Source: Streptomyces tagetis (GTDB lineage Bacteria; Actinomycetota; Actinomycetes; Streptomycetales; Streptomycetaceae). Taken from it: a stretch of 64,000 nucleotides of DNA. Under the pieces are notes generated by a model. That model saw only the letters and a program-made list of their open reading frames with translations. It searched no databases and was not told the origin of the DNA. The stretch's first letter is position 1; each line of letters opens with the position of its first letter. The DNA lies in assembly GCF_018069565.1 (NCBI RefSeq), contig NZ_JAGPNL010000001.1:620001-684000 (forward strand), in the 5' to 3' direction. Below are positions 28,699 to 37,031 of the stretch, in pieces. Both the position numbers and the translations under genes were made by a program.

Positions 28699-29556
28699 TC
28701 AGCGGGGTGCGCGGGCGGCGGCGGGCAGCCAGCCGAAGGCTTCCGCGCTCGGGCGGTCGCCCGGCTTGTACTCCAGGCCGACCCAGCCCTCGTAACCGGC
28801 CCCGCGCAGCCGCCCGAGCAACTCCTCCAGCGGGAGCGAACCGGTGCCGGGTGCGCCACGGCCGGGGTCGTCGGCGATCTGGACGTGCCCGGTCCGCGCG
28901 GCGTACGCGTCGATCACCTTGGGCAGGTCCTCGCCGTTCCTGGACAGGTGGTAGAGGTCCATGAGGAACCGGGCGTTGCCGAGTCCCGTCGCCCGGTCGA
29001 CCTTCTCGACGACGTCCACGGCGGCCGGGGCCGACAGCAGCGGGTAGTGCGGCGACTCGGGCCCGTTGAGCGCCTCGATCAGCAGGACGGCGCCGATCCG
29101 GTCGGCGGCCCGCGCGGCCAGGACCAGGTTCTCCAGGGCCAGCGCGTCCTGTTCGGCCGGGTCCACGCCCTCGACACGGTTGCCGTAGAGGGCGTTGAGG
29201 GCCGTGCAGCCGAGGGAGTGCGCGAAATCGGCGGCCACGTCGACGTTGGCGCGGAAGCGCTCCGACTCCTCGCCGGGGACCGACAGCGCGCCCCGGTCGG
29301 GGCCGGGGAGCCGCCCGGCGTAGAAGTTCAGCCCGGTCAGGCGGACGCCGGCGTCCTCGATCGCGCCGCGCAGCGCGTCCAGCTCGGGCCGCCCGGGGAC
29401 CGGTGCGCCGGCCCAGGGCCACCACAGCTCCACGGCGCCGAAGCCGGCCGCGGCGGCTGCCGCGGGGCGCTCCAGCAGGGGCAGCTCCGTGAAGAGCATC
29501 GACAGGTTGACGGTGAAGCGGTGGTCCGCGGCGGTGCTCCACGCGATACCGGGCAT
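28699..29556 (-). CDS. hyi: Hydroxypyruvate isomerase
   Basis: A 285-residue TIM-barrel enzyme of the xylose-isomerase-like family, interconverting hydroxypyruvate and tartronate semialdehyde. It starts HRFTVNLSMLFTELPLLERPAAA, typical of Hyi. Metal-binding acids are expected in LLIEALNGPESPHYP, FLMDLYHLSRNGEDL and GHVQIADDPGRGAPG, all present. The ATG at 29556 follows GGAAGG. It leads the hyi-glxR operon, whose promoter carries the same paired palindromes as gcl. Confidence 0.92.
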   Translation of the reverse strand: MPGIAWSTAADHRFTVNLSMLFTELPLLERPAAAAAAGFGAVELWWPWAGAPVPGRPELDALRGAIEDAGVRLTGLNFYAGRLPGPDRGALSVPGEESERFRANVDVAADFAHSLGCTALNALYGNRVEGVDPAEQDALALENLVLAARAADRIGAVLLIEALNGPESPHYPLLSAPAAVDVVEKVDRATGLGNARFLMDLYHLSRNGEDLPKVIDAYAARTGHVQIADDPGRGAPGTGSLPLEELLGRLRGAGYEGWVGLEYKPGDRPSAEAFGWLPAAARAPR

Positions 29557-29591
29557 CGGATGCCGCGCCCCCTTCCAGGAGAGTCCGTTAA

Positions 29592-29656
29592 TTTCATATC
29601 GTGGAAAGTCATTTCTGCTTACTGGAAGGTTGCCGCCGGGGGGTGAGCCTTGTCAA
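29592..29656 (-). promoter_or_regulatory. hyi promoter with two palindromic operators
   Basis: On the minus strand: TTGACA (29656-29651), 18 bases, a weak CAACCT, then TTCCAGTAAGCAGAAA (29627-29612) and TTTCCACGATATGAAA (29607-29592). The sites are 20 bases apart, against 21 before gcl, and both promoters begin the first site with TTCCAG. This is strong visual evidence for one shared repressor over both glyoxylate operons. Confidence 0.65.
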
Positions 29657-29843
29657 GGGGGTCGGACGGCCCGAGCCGGGGAGCGGCGCGAGGCGGCCCC
29701 GGGCGGGCGCCGCCCCCGGCCTGAGCGCCCGCCCGCCCGAGCGGTGGCCGACCTGCGGAAGATCGCCCGGCGTCGGCGGTGTCCGGGCGCCGCCCCGCTC
29801 GTTGAGCCCTGCCGTAGACATGGCTCCAGGTGGGGAGGTGCCG

Positions 29844-30473
29844 GTGCGCGCGTCCGAAGGGGAACCGCGACTGGTGTTGAGCGGGGTGGCGAAGTCCTAC
29901 GGACGCCGACGCGTCCTGAACGGCGTCGACCTGACGGTCCGGGCGGGCTCGCTCGTCGGCGTCGTCGGCGAGAACGGCGCGGGCAAGAGCACGCTGCTGC
30001 GCGTCATGGTCGGCGAACTGACCCCCGACGGGGGAGAGGTGCGCCGCGGCGGCGAGGTGGGCTACTGCCCCCAGGAGACCGTCCTCAACCCGCTGCTCAC
30101 CATCGCCCAGCACCTCGAACTCTTCCGCGTCGCCTACCGGTTGCCGGACGCCGCGCGGGCGCGGGAACTGCTGGCGGAGTTCGGCTGCGCCGACCGGCTC
30201 GACCAGCGCGCGGGCACGCTCTCGGGCGGCACGCGGCAGAAGCTCAACCTCGTCCTCGCGCTCATGCACGATCCGCCGCTGCTCGTGCTGGACGAGCCCT
30301 ACCAGGGGTTCGACTGGGACACCCACCAGCGGTTCTGGCGGCTCGCCCGCGCGCTGCGCGACCGTGGCCAGTCCGTCGTCGTGGTCTCCCATCTCGTGCA
30401 CGACCTGGGCCACTTCGACGCGGTCCACCACCTGCGGGACGGCGTCCTGCGCGAGGGGGTGCCGGCCGCGTGA
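29844..30473 (+). CDS. ABC transporter ATP-binding protein
   Basis: A 209-residue ATPase driving the membrane partner encoded next. It has Walker A GENGAGKST, Q-loop CPQETVL, signature LSGGTRQKL, Walker B LLVLDEPYQGFDW and the switch His in VVVSHLVHD. The GTG at 29844 has GGGAGG (29832-29838) five bases before it; an upstream ATG at 29820 is possible. Its short length is typical of ABC-2 exporters. The stop overlaps the permease GTG (GTGA). The substrate is unknown; a neighbouring prenyl synthetase might hint at lipids, but that is speculative. Confidence 0.88.
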   Translation: MRASEGEPRLVLSGVAKSYGRRRVLNGVDLTVRAGSLVGVVGENGAGKSTLLRVMVGELTPDGGEVRRGGEVGYCPQETVLNPLLTIAQHLELFRVAYRLPDAARARELLAEFGCADRLDQRAGTLSGGTRQKLNLVLALMHDPPLLVLDEPYQGFDWDTHQRFWRLARALRDRGQSVVVVSHLVHDLGHFDAVHHLRDGVLREGVPAA

Positions 30474-31321
30474 GCAGGCAGTGGACGGGGTTCACGACCG
30501 CGCTGCGGTTCACCCTCACCGCACACGTGCGCAACCGGCTGGCCCTCGTGCTGGCCGTCACCTTCATCCCGCTCTGGGTCCACCTGGTGCGGGTCTGCGC
30601 CTACGACGCCGTGCTCCACTTCCAGGTGCACGCCGCCGGCGGGGAGATCGCCGCCTCCAACAACCGCGCCACCCAGGTCAACAGCGCCCTCAACGCGGTG
30701 ACCGTGATCGTCGGCTTCATGATGTTCATGGAGGCGTTCCAGTCCGGACCGCTCGACCGGCGCCTGGTCCTCGCCGGGTACCCGCGCCGCCACCTCATGG
30801 CCGGCAAGGTCGTCGCCCTGGTCGCCATCGCCGCGGTCCTCGCCGTCTACACCGCCCTGCTGCTGCGGCTGTCCTTCCCGCTGGAGCAGTTCTGGCAACT
30901 GGCCCTCGCCGTCTTCACCGCGAACCTGGCCTACGGCGGCATCGGCGTCATGCTCGGCCCGCTGCTCCGGGGCGAGTTGGAGGGCTTCTTCCTCATCATC
31001 ATGACGAGCCTGGTGGACGCGGCCCTCCAGAACCCGGGCATGAACCCCCTCGCCGACCAGCCCGGCCTGCGGTTCCTGCCCATGTACGCGCCCTCCCAAC
31101 TCGCGTACACCTCCGCCTTCACGCCCGTATGGGCCGGCTCGTACGCGGCCGGCGGCCTGGTCTGGTTCGCCCTCTGCACCACGGCCGGCCTGCTCTTCTT
31201 CTCCCTGCGCACCCGGTCCTACCGGCGTCCGGGGGCCCGGGGCCGGGGCTTCGCGCTGCCCGGCCAGAGGAGGGCCGGGCGCACGACGGAGGAACGGGCA
31301 CGGCCCGGCGCGGAGGTGTGA
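30470..31321 (+). CDS. ABC-2-type permease
   Basis: A 283-residue membrane partner of the upstream ATPase. About six hydrophobic segments are visible, including NRLALVLAVTFIPLWVHLV, VTVIVGFMMFMEAF, VVALVAIAAVLAVYTALLL, GIGVMLGPLL and AAGGLVWFALCTTAGLLFF. FQSGPLDRRLVLAGYPRRHLM looks like the coupling helix region of ABC-2 permeases. The last 35 residues are basic and probably cytoplasmic. GTG start at 30470 within the overlap. The operon seems to contain only these two genes. Confidence 0.82.
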   Translation: MSRQWTGFTTALRFTLTAHVRNRLALVLAVTFIPLWVHLVRVCAYDAVLHFQVHAAGGEIAASNNRATQVNSALNAVTVIVGFMMFMEAFQSGPLDRRLVLAGYPRRHLMAGKVVALVAIAAVLAVYTALLLRLSFPLEQFWQLALAVFTANLAYGGIGVMLGPLLRGELEGFFLIIMTSLVDAALQNPGMNPLADQPGLRFLPMYAPSQLAYTSAFTPVWAGSYAAGGLVWFALCTTAGLLFFSLRTRSYRRPGARGRGFALPGQRRAGRTTEERARPGAEV

Positions 31322-31520
31322 GGGGGCGGGACGGGGGCGGGGCAGGGCGTGAGCGGGCGGGGCCGTGAGGGGGCCGGGGCCGTGAGCGCGCGGGGCGTGA
31401 GGGGGTGCCCGGGGGCGTGCCCCGGGCGTCGACGCGCCGCCCAACAGGCGGTCCAGGGCGCACCGTTGCACTCGCGGCCCCGGGGCGTGTCCTCCGTCGC
31501 GGGGCCTCGTTAGCCGACGC
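31322..31520 (+). repeat. G-rich degenerate repeat and hairpin
   Basis: 199 bases without a gene. Between 31322 and 31405 a GGGCGTGAG-like word recurs four times (GGGCGTGAGCGGGCGGGGCC and variants), giving many G-runs on the plus strand that could form quadruplexes. A perfect GCCCGGGG/CCCCGGGC hairpin follows near 31407. It lies past the permease stop and before the prenyl-synthetase GTG. Confidence 0.55.
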
Positions 31521-32822
31521 GTGAACGAGGTCATCTTCTCCGAGGCCGGCCCGCGGGCGGCGGCGTCGGGCCCGCCCGCGGCCCCCCGTGCCCACGTCCC
31601 CGCCCCGGCCGGCCCGGACGGCGGCGCGGCGCCGGTCCGCCCGGCCGTCCCGGGCGCCGGGGCACCCACCGGGACGCCCACCGAGGCAGCCACCGGGGCA
31701 GTCACCGGGACGGACGTCGCGTGGCGGTTCCGGCGGGCCGCGCTCCGGATCGAGGAGCACATCACCCGCCTCTACCCGCCCGCCCCGTCCGGCGTCGAGT
31801 GCTGGCTCTCCTCGCGGGCCGCGTCCGGCCTCGGCCCCGGCACCGCCGACCTCGTCGCCCGGCGCCTGCACCGGACGCTCGCCGCCCCGGTACGCCACCT
31901 GGTGGACGCTGGCGGCCGACGCTGGCGGCCCGGCCTGATCGCCGAGATGATCGACCTGCTCGGCGGGGACAGCGAGCACTACGGCCCGCTGTGCGCGGCG
32001 ACGGAACTCACCCACACCGGATCGCTCATGGTCGACGACGTCCAGGACGGTTCCCCGCTGCGGCGCGGCATCCCGGCCGTGCACAGCGTCCTCGGCGTCG
32101 CGGCGGCGCTCAACGCCGGGACCAACGCCTACTTCGCCCTGGACCGCGCCATCGCCCTGACCACGGCGGACGATCCTGCCCTGGCCGGCCGGCTGCGGGA
32201 GGTGTACCTCGCGGCGCTGCGTACGGCGCACGCCGGGCAGGCGCTCGACATCGAGGGCCACCGCGCGGAGATGGAGCAGGCCGTGGCCACCGGCGACGCC
32301 GGTCCGGTCCGGGATCTGGTGCTGCTGACCCACCGGCTGAAGTCGGGGGCGCTGGTGTCCGCCGGTTCCGAGGCCGCCGCCCTGGTCACCGGCGCCGGCC
32401 CCGGCACGCGCGGGGCGCTGGCCGCCTTCGGCGACGCGGTCGGCACCGCCTACCAGATCACCGACGACGTGGCCGACCTGCTCGGCGTCACCCGGGACGG
32501 CACCGCCACCAAGCGGGTCGCCGAGGACGCGCGCAACGGCAAGGTGACCATGCCGCTCGCCCTCGCCGTCCCCCTGCTGCCCGCCCCGCGCCTGCGGGAG
32601 CTGTGGCACCTGGTCCGCGACCCCGGCGCCGACGACCGGCGACTGGAGGAGGTGCGCGACACCCTCACCGACTGCGGGGCCACCGACGCCTGCCGGCGCG
32701 AGGCCGACGCCCTGCTGGAGCGGTCCTGGCGGGAGCTGGAACCGCTGCTGCCCGCCGGACCCCGCACCCGGACCCTGCGCGACATGGCCTGGTACACCGT
32801 GCACGGCGACCGGGTCGCCTGA
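31521..32822 (+). CDS. Polyprenyl (isoprenyl) diphosphate synthase
   Basis: A 433-residue trans-prenyltransferase that condenses allylic diphosphates with IPP. Residues 1-65 are a Pro/Ala/Gly leader. Motifs in order are GGRRWRPGL (GKxxRP-like), the first Asp-rich DDVQD at 172-176, LKSGALV and the second Asp-rich DDVAD at 315-319. Residues just before the first DDxxD (HTGSLM) have no bulky aromatic pair, so product length could be medium to long. The GTG at 31521 has no good ribosome site, so the start could be later. No terpene cyclase is adjacent. Confidence 0.85.
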   Translation: MNEVIFSEAGPRAAASGPPAAPRAHVPAPAGPDGGAAPVRPAVPGAGAPTGTPTEAATGAVTGTDVAWRFRRAALRIEEHITRLYPPAPSGVECWLSSRAASGLGPGTADLVARRLHRTLAAPVRHLVDAGGRRWRPGLIAEMIDLLGGDSEHYGPLCAATELTHTGSLMVDDVQDGSPLRRGIPAVHSVLGVAAALNAGTNAYFALDRAIALTTADDPALAGRLREVYLAALRTAHAGQALDIEGHRAEMEQAVATGDAGPVRDLVLLTHRLKSGALVSAGSEAAALVTGAGPGTRGALAAFGDAVGTAYQITDDVADLLGVTRDGTATKRVAEDARNGKVTMPLALAVPLLPAPRLRELWHLVRDPGADDRRLEEVRDTLTDCGATDACRREADALLERSWRELEPLLPAGPRTRTLRDMAWYTVHGDRVA

Positions 32823-32950
32823 CCGTGACGGGAGACCGAGGGTCACCCTGTTGACGCGGGGAACCCCGTCTCGCCCATGCTGGTCCGCGGGCCGCCCGCC
32901 GAAGGGGCCGGCCGCCCGTGGCAGCGGGCCGGGACACCGGGAGGAAGCGC

Positions 32951-34180
32951 ATGGTCGAGAGGCGACGTTTCGCGGTCGTCGGCGGCGGCATCATCGGCGC
33001 CGCCGTGGTGGGGGAGGTGAACCGGCGCCTTCCGGACGCGGAGGTCGTCCTCTTCGAGAAGGAACGCGAGCCGGCGGCCCACCAGAGCGGGCACAACTCG
33101 GGTGTCGTGCACGCCGGGCTCTACTACGAACCCGGCGGGCTGAAAGCACGCCTGTGCCGCCGCGGCGTGCGGCTCTTGCGGGACTACGTGGCCGAGCGGG
33201 ACATCCCGTACGAGCGCTGCGGCAAGGTCGTCGTCGCCCTCGACGAGGGGGAGCGCGGGCGCCTCGAAGCGATCCACGACCGGGCGAGGCGGAACGGGGT
33301 CCCCGGCGTCCGTCTCGTCGGCGGAGCCGAACTCCGCGAGATCGAACCGGAAGCACGCGGCATCGCCGCCCTGCACTCGCCGGACACCGCGATCATCGAC
33401 TACGCCGCGGTCACCCGCGCGCTCGTGCGCGACGCCGAACGCGCCGGGACACACGTCCGCCTGGGCGTCGAAGTCCTCGGCGCCCAGGCCGCGCCCGGCG
33501 GCGGCGTCACCCTCCGCACCCGGCACGGGGACGAGCGGTTCGACCATGTGATCGCCTGCGCGGGGCTCCAGTCCGACCGGCTCGCCCGGCGCTCCGGAGC
33601 CGGCCCGTCCCCGTCGATCGTGCCCTTCTTCGGGCAGTACCTGCTCCTCGAACCCCGCTTCGGCGACATCACCCGCGGACTGGTCTATCCCGTGCCCGAT
33701 CCGGCGTACCCGTTCCTGGGCGTGCACCTGACGAAACGGGTCGACGGCGCGATGACCGTCGGCCCGAACGCCTTCCTGTCCTTCTCCCGGGAGGTCTACC
33801 GGGGGCTCGGGATCGACGTCCGCGACACGCTGGCGGTGGCCGCGGACCCCGGCTTCTGGCGCTTCGCCTCCAGGAACCTCGCCGGTGCCCGGCGCGAGCT
33901 GCGCGGGGTGCTCTCCACGGGGAGGTTCCTCCGGGAAGCGGCGCGTTACGTCCCCGCGATCGAGGGGGCGGCCTTCACCCGCCTGCCCCGGGGCATCCGC
34001 GCCCAGGCCCTCGGCCGCGACGGCCGGCTCGTCGACGACTTCGTCATCCAGCACACCGGGCCCGTGACGCATCTGCGCAACGCCCCGTCCCCCGGCGCGA
34101 CCTCGTCCCTGGCGATCGCCGAACACATCGTCCAGCACGTGATCGAACGGCAGGGCCTCGCTTCCCGCCCCCGCCGGTGA
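32951..34180 (+). CDS. lhgO: L-2-hydroxyglutarate oxidase-like FAD enzyme
   Basis: A 409-residue DAO-family flavoprotein. The dinucleotide-binding motif is FAVVGGGIIGAAVVGEV, followed by FEKEREPAAHQSGHNSGVVHAGLYY, which is diagnostic for the LhgO/YgaF group that oxidises L-2-hydroxyglutarate to 2-oxoglutarate. The C-terminal FAD-closing motif is DGRLVDDFVIQ. The ATG at 32951 has GAGGAAG four bases upstream. The gene appears monocistronic; no D-hydroxyglutarate or lysine catabolic partner is nearby. Confidence 0.85.
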   Translation: MVERRRFAVVGGGIIGAAVVGEVNRRLPDAEVVLFEKEREPAAHQSGHNSGVVHAGLYYEPGGLKARLCRRGVRLLRDYVAERDIPYERCGKVVVALDEGERGRLEAIHDRARRNGVPGVRLVGGAELREIEPEARGIAALHSPDTAIIDYAAVTRALVRDAERAGTHVRLGVEVLGAQAAPGGGVTLRTRHGDERFDHVIACAGLQSDRLARRSGAGPSPSIVPFFGQYLLLEPRFGDITRGLVYPVPDPAYPFLGVHLTKRVDGAMTVGPNAFLSFSREVYRGLGIDVRDTLAVAADPGFWRFASRNLAGARRELRGVLSTGRFLREAARYVPAIEGAAFTRLPRGIRAQALGRDGRLVDDFVIQHTGPVTHLRNAPSPGATSSLAIAEHIVQHVIERQGLASRPRR

Positions 34181-34491
34181 ACCGCCCACGGCGCCCCCCG
34201 CTGTCGTCGACGACGCGGAACGTCCTTTCCCCGTAGGGGATTCGAGGCCCGGGAGTGTCCGTTAAGGTCGTGCCCGAGCGACCGGGGAACGCGCCCCGGA
34301 CACGCCCCCTCGGCCACCAGGCCGGTGAAGGGTGCGGGGCCGGTCCAGTGAGGGGGCACAGTGCGTCGGAGAGCGGAGTCCACGACCGGCCCCTTCGGCC
34401 ACGACGAGGCGCCCGCGATGCCGCGCCGCTCCCCGGGGGCCGGCGCCACCCGCGTCCCGCTCCAGGCCGCCGGGGCCGGGGAGGACGGGCG
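34181..34491 (+). other. Intergenic region before the HTH gene
   Basis: 311 bases between lhgO and the HTH_22 protein. Open frames exist in all directions but none has a ribosome site or family similarity. A relatively AT-rich patch near 34225-34270 (CCGTAGGGGATTCGAGG, then TCCGTTAAGGTCG) is the most likely promoter. I see no palindrome or terminator. Confidence 0.35.
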
Positions 34492-34860
34492 GTGACCGGT
34501 CCGGGGGAGGAGTCCTTCATCGCCGCCGTGAAGCCCCTGGTCGACGCCGTGGGCGGCGAGATGCTCCCGCCGGACGAGGCGGGCCGCCACGACGTCGTGC
34601 TCTCCTGGCAGGGCGCCGACCTCGTCGCCGTACGGCTGCCGCGGCTCGCCGACTCCCTGGATCACCTCCTGGCCGCGAGGGAGCGCCGCGAGGGCAGACC
34701 GCTGGCCGAGCTGGACCGCACGGCCAGGCAGGAGGTCGTACGGGACCTGGAGGCGCGCGGCGCCTTCTCGGTGCGGCACGGCGTCGAGACCGTGGCGAGC
34801 GCCCTCGGGGTCAGCCGCTTCACCGTCTACAACTATCTCAACCGCGAAAAGGGCGGCTGA
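34492..34860 (+). CDS. HTH_22 (YheO/DauR-like) small DNA-binding protein
   Basis: A 122-residue protein. The C-terminal half (TARQEVVRDLEARGAFSVRHG then VETVASALGVSRFTVYNYL) matches the HTH_22 domain of YheO/DauR regulators. The N-terminal 75 residues are an alpha/beta region (FIAAVKPLVDAVGGEMLPP) much shorter than the PAS-like domain of full YheO. It may bind a ligand or serve only for dimerisation. The GTG at 34492 has a GGGGAGGA site upstream; homology does not extend before it. Target unknown. Confidence 0.7.
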   Translation: MTGPGEESFIAAVKPLVDAVGGEMLPPDEAGRHDVVLSWQGADLVAVRLPRLADSLDHLLAARERREGRPLAELDRTARQEVVRDLEARGAFSVRHGVETVASALGVSRFTVYNYLNREKGG

Positions 34861-34984
34861 CGGGAACCCGCGCCGACGGCGACGTGCGGCCGGCCGGAGG
34901 GACGCCGCCCTGGCCGGCCACCCTGTCGACGACCGGGAGGCGCGGTCCCACCGCCCGCACCGCTCCTGCCCCACGCCCCGCCCG

Positions 34985-35629
34985 CTACGCCCGCCGGGGC
35001 GACGCCAGCAGATACCGTGCCCGGGTCCGCGGCTCGGTGTGCTCCCCGGCCTGCCAGCCGGCCCCCGCCAGCGTCGCCGCGCAGGCCGCGAGCGCCGCCG
35101 GGTCCTCCTCGTACACCGCGACGGCCTCGGGCTGCGGCGTCGCCCGCACCCGGTACCCCGCCCCGCCGCCGGGGCCCGCCGGGGTGTGTCCGGCCGCCTC
35201 CAGGGCGAGCGCGGCGGCCCGCACGAGGTGGCTCCGCTCCCAGTCGCAGGGCCGGTCCACGGCACCGTCGGCCCGGGTCATCCGGCGCAGCTCCAGCAGG
35301 CCCTGCCAGGCGCCGCGCACCTCGCGCAGCCGGGCCGCCGCCGCGCCCTCGGGCAGCGGCTCCTCGCCGCCCACCCGCGCGGCGAACACCCCGCCCGCCG
35401 ACCCGTCCTTTGCCGGCTCGGGTGCCGGGGCCCCCGGCGCGTCGGCGGACTCCCGCAGCCGGTGCCCGGCCGGAGTGAGGAAGTGGTCGTGCGGCGGCCG
35501 GGGATGCCGGAAGACCAGGCCGCGCCTGAGCAGCGCGGCGAGCTGGGCGGGCGTCCCCCGCACCCGCCCGGTGACCGGATCGGCGGCGTCGACGACCCGC
35601 CGCTGCGCGGCGCTCGGCGGCCCTGCCAT
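34985..35629 (-). CDS. Hypothetical protein with N-terminal winged-helix-like region
   Basis: A 214-residue protein. The first 60 residues (AAQRRVVDAADPVTGRVRGTPAQLAALLRRGLVF) look like a winged helix that may bind DNA or protein. A linker rich in Ala/Pro/Gly follows, and a C-terminal alpha/beta domain of about 100 residues ends CAATLAGAGWQAGEHTEPRT. The ATG at 35629 is strongly supported by GGGAGGGAGG just upstream. No family name comes to mind. It is on its own, 48 bases past the stop of no other minus-strand gene. Confidence 0.65.
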   Translation of the reverse strand: MAGPPSAAQRRVVDAADPVTGRVRGTPAQLAALLRRGLVFRHPRPPHDHFLTPAGHRLRESADAPGAPAPEPAKDGSAGGVFAARVGGEEPLPEGAAAARLREVRGAWQGLLELRRMTRADGAVDRPCDWERSHLVRAAALALEAAGHTPAGPGGGAGYRVRATPQPEAVAVYEEDPAALAACAATLAGAGWQAGEHTEPRTRARYLLASPRRA

Positions 35630-35677
35630 GGTGGTCCTCCCTCCCTCGCCGGGCCCATGAAAGACCCTGCCCGAAGG

Positions 35678-36277
35678 CTACGACGGGGGTCGGACATTCC
35701 AGGCGGCGATCACCGGCCGCCCGTGCTCCGTGCCCAGCCGGCACAGCGTGCCCGTGGCGAGCTGGAACAGCGCCCCGGCCGACGGATCGAGCCCGAGGTG
35801 ACGCGCGGTCAGGACGCGCAGGAAGTGCCCGTGCGAGACGAGGACGACACAGCCCTCGGTGTCCGCGAACGCGGCCTCCACCCGGGCCAGCACCCGGTCG
35901 GCCCGCTCCCCGACCTGCTCCGGGCTCTCCCCGGGATGCTCCGGCGGCCCCGGCACCACGCCATCCGTGAACAGGAACCAGTCCGGCCGGCTCCGGTGGA
36001 TCTCGACCGTCGTGATCCCCTCGTAGCCGCCGTAGTCCCACTCGTGCAGGTCCGCGTCGACGTCCGCGTCGTCCAGACCGATCAGCTCGGCCGTCTCCCG
36101 GGTGCGCTGGAACGGGCTGACGAACGCGGCGCCGATACGGTGCGAGCGGATCAGCGGGACCAGCGAGCGGGCCTGGTCCCGGCCGCGCTCGGTCAGCGGC
36201 ACGTCGCTGAGCCCGGTGTGCCGCCCGCCGCGCGACCACGCGGTCTCGCCGTGCCGGACGAGGAAGAGATCACCCAT
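35678..36277 (-). CDS. Histidine phosphatase (phosphoglycerate-mutase-like)
   Basis: A 199-residue phosphatase of the histidine-acid superfamily. The catalytic RHG motif is at residues 8-10 (LVRHGETAWS); other core residues are in SPFQRTRETAEL, the Glu in LHEWDYGGYEG and the second His in VLVSHGHFLRVL. It hydrolyses a phosphate ester by a phospho-His intermediate. The substrate cannot be inferred; close relatives act on sugar phosphates or nucleosides. The ATG at 36277 is family-consistent. Confidence 0.88.
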   Translation of the reverse strand: MGDLFLVRHGETAWSRGGRHTGLSDVPLTERGRDQARSLVPLIRSHRIGAAFVSPFQRTRETAELIGLDDADVDADLHEWDYGGYEGITTVEIHRSRPDWFLFTDGVVPGPPEHPGESPEQVGERADRVLARVEAAFADTEGCVVLVSHGHFLRVLTARHLGLDPSAGALFQLATGTLCRLGTEHGRPVIAAWNVRPPS

Positions 36278-36298
36278 ACCGCCAGGCTACGAGCGGTG

Positions 36299-36330
36299 AC
36301 GGCCCCGCGCCCGGCCGGACGCGGGGCCGT
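36299..36330. terminator. Terminator hairpin
   Basis: A perfect 11-bp inverted repeat (ACGGCCCCGCG and CGCGGGGCCGT) with a ten-base loop, just past the stop of the DUF397 gene on the minus strand. Confidence 0.7.
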
Positions 36331-36335
36331 ACGGG

Positions 36336-36542
36336 TCAGTGGCGGGCGGCGTAGGAGACGAAGGGAGCCCACTGCCGCGCGGCGAAGGCGAGGCGGGGGC
36401 CCCGTGTCTGCTTGGAGTCCCGTATGTGGATGGTGCCGGGGGTGGTGGCGATCTCGACGCAGGCCGCCCCGTCGGGGTTGCTGTGACTGCTCTTGACCCA
36501 CCGCAGGCCGCAGCGGTGGTCGGCCGGGGGCTTCAGGCTCAT
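36336..36542 (-). CDS. DUF397 protein
   Basis: A 68-residue protein of the actinobacterial DUF397 family. LRWVKSSHSNPDGAACVEIAT and the central IHIRDSKQTRGPRLAFAARQW are its signatures. These proteins usually sit downstream of an XRE/DUF5753 regulator and are thought to act with it, as the BldB/WhiJ family systems do. Here its ATG overlaps the stop of the truncated regulator (four bases), so it may have outlived its partner. Confidence 0.9.
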   Translation of the reverse strand: MSLKPPADHRCGLRWVKSSHSNPDGAACVEIATTPGTIHIRDSKQTRGPRLAFAARQWAPFVSYAARH

Positions 36543-36985
36543 GTCTCTCCCAGCACTTTCTCGATGAAGGCCAAAGACCCCCTGGGCGTGAGAGCCTGCG
36601 CCCGGATGATCCCATGGCGCATCTCAAGGACCTGCACGTCTTTCGGATCGGCGAGAACGCGGCTGATGAGCTGGACCTCGTCGAGCCCCACCGTCTTGCC
36701 CTCCTTGAGGCGCAGCAACCGGAACGAACCGGCGAGGGCGGCGTTGTCCTCGCGGTCCAACGGCAGTACCCGGATGTCGATGTTCCTGAACTGCCCCGCC
36801 TCCAACAGCCGTTCGAGTTGTCGGCGCATCACCATTTTGCCTCCGATGGGCCGACGCGGCGTCGCCTCGTCCTGGACGAAGCTGAAGACGGGCGCCGTGC
36901 GTGAGCCGTCGACGATCTCCTGGCGGGCCGGCCGCGCGGCGACCTGCCGCTCCAACTCGTCCTCGGCCAACGGTGGTCGACGCAC
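36539..36985 (-). pseudogene. XRE/DUF5753 regulator lacking its HTH
   Basis: 148 codons remain of a protein normally about 280 residues long. What is left is the C-terminal DUF5753 domain: LAEDELERQVAARPARQEIVDG, PIGGKMVMRRQLERLL, IDIRVLPLDREDNAALAGSF and LMR-type ends. The N-terminal XRE helix-turn-helix and the preceding linker are absent. The GTG at 36985 is just the first usable start; the frame stays open only to a TGA at 37049 and that stretch shows no HTH. I infer loss of the 5' half in a deletion whose other end removed the start of the divergent HATPase gene. Confidence 0.75.
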
Positions 36986-37031
36986 GCCGAACAGCGCCCA
37001 CGGGAGTGGTCCGGGCGCCGCTCCCGTCGCG

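Noticed and set aside
34332..35660. Long plus-strand frame over the HTH_22 gene and beyond
   Set aside because: R/P/G-rich shadow in a different frame with no motif.
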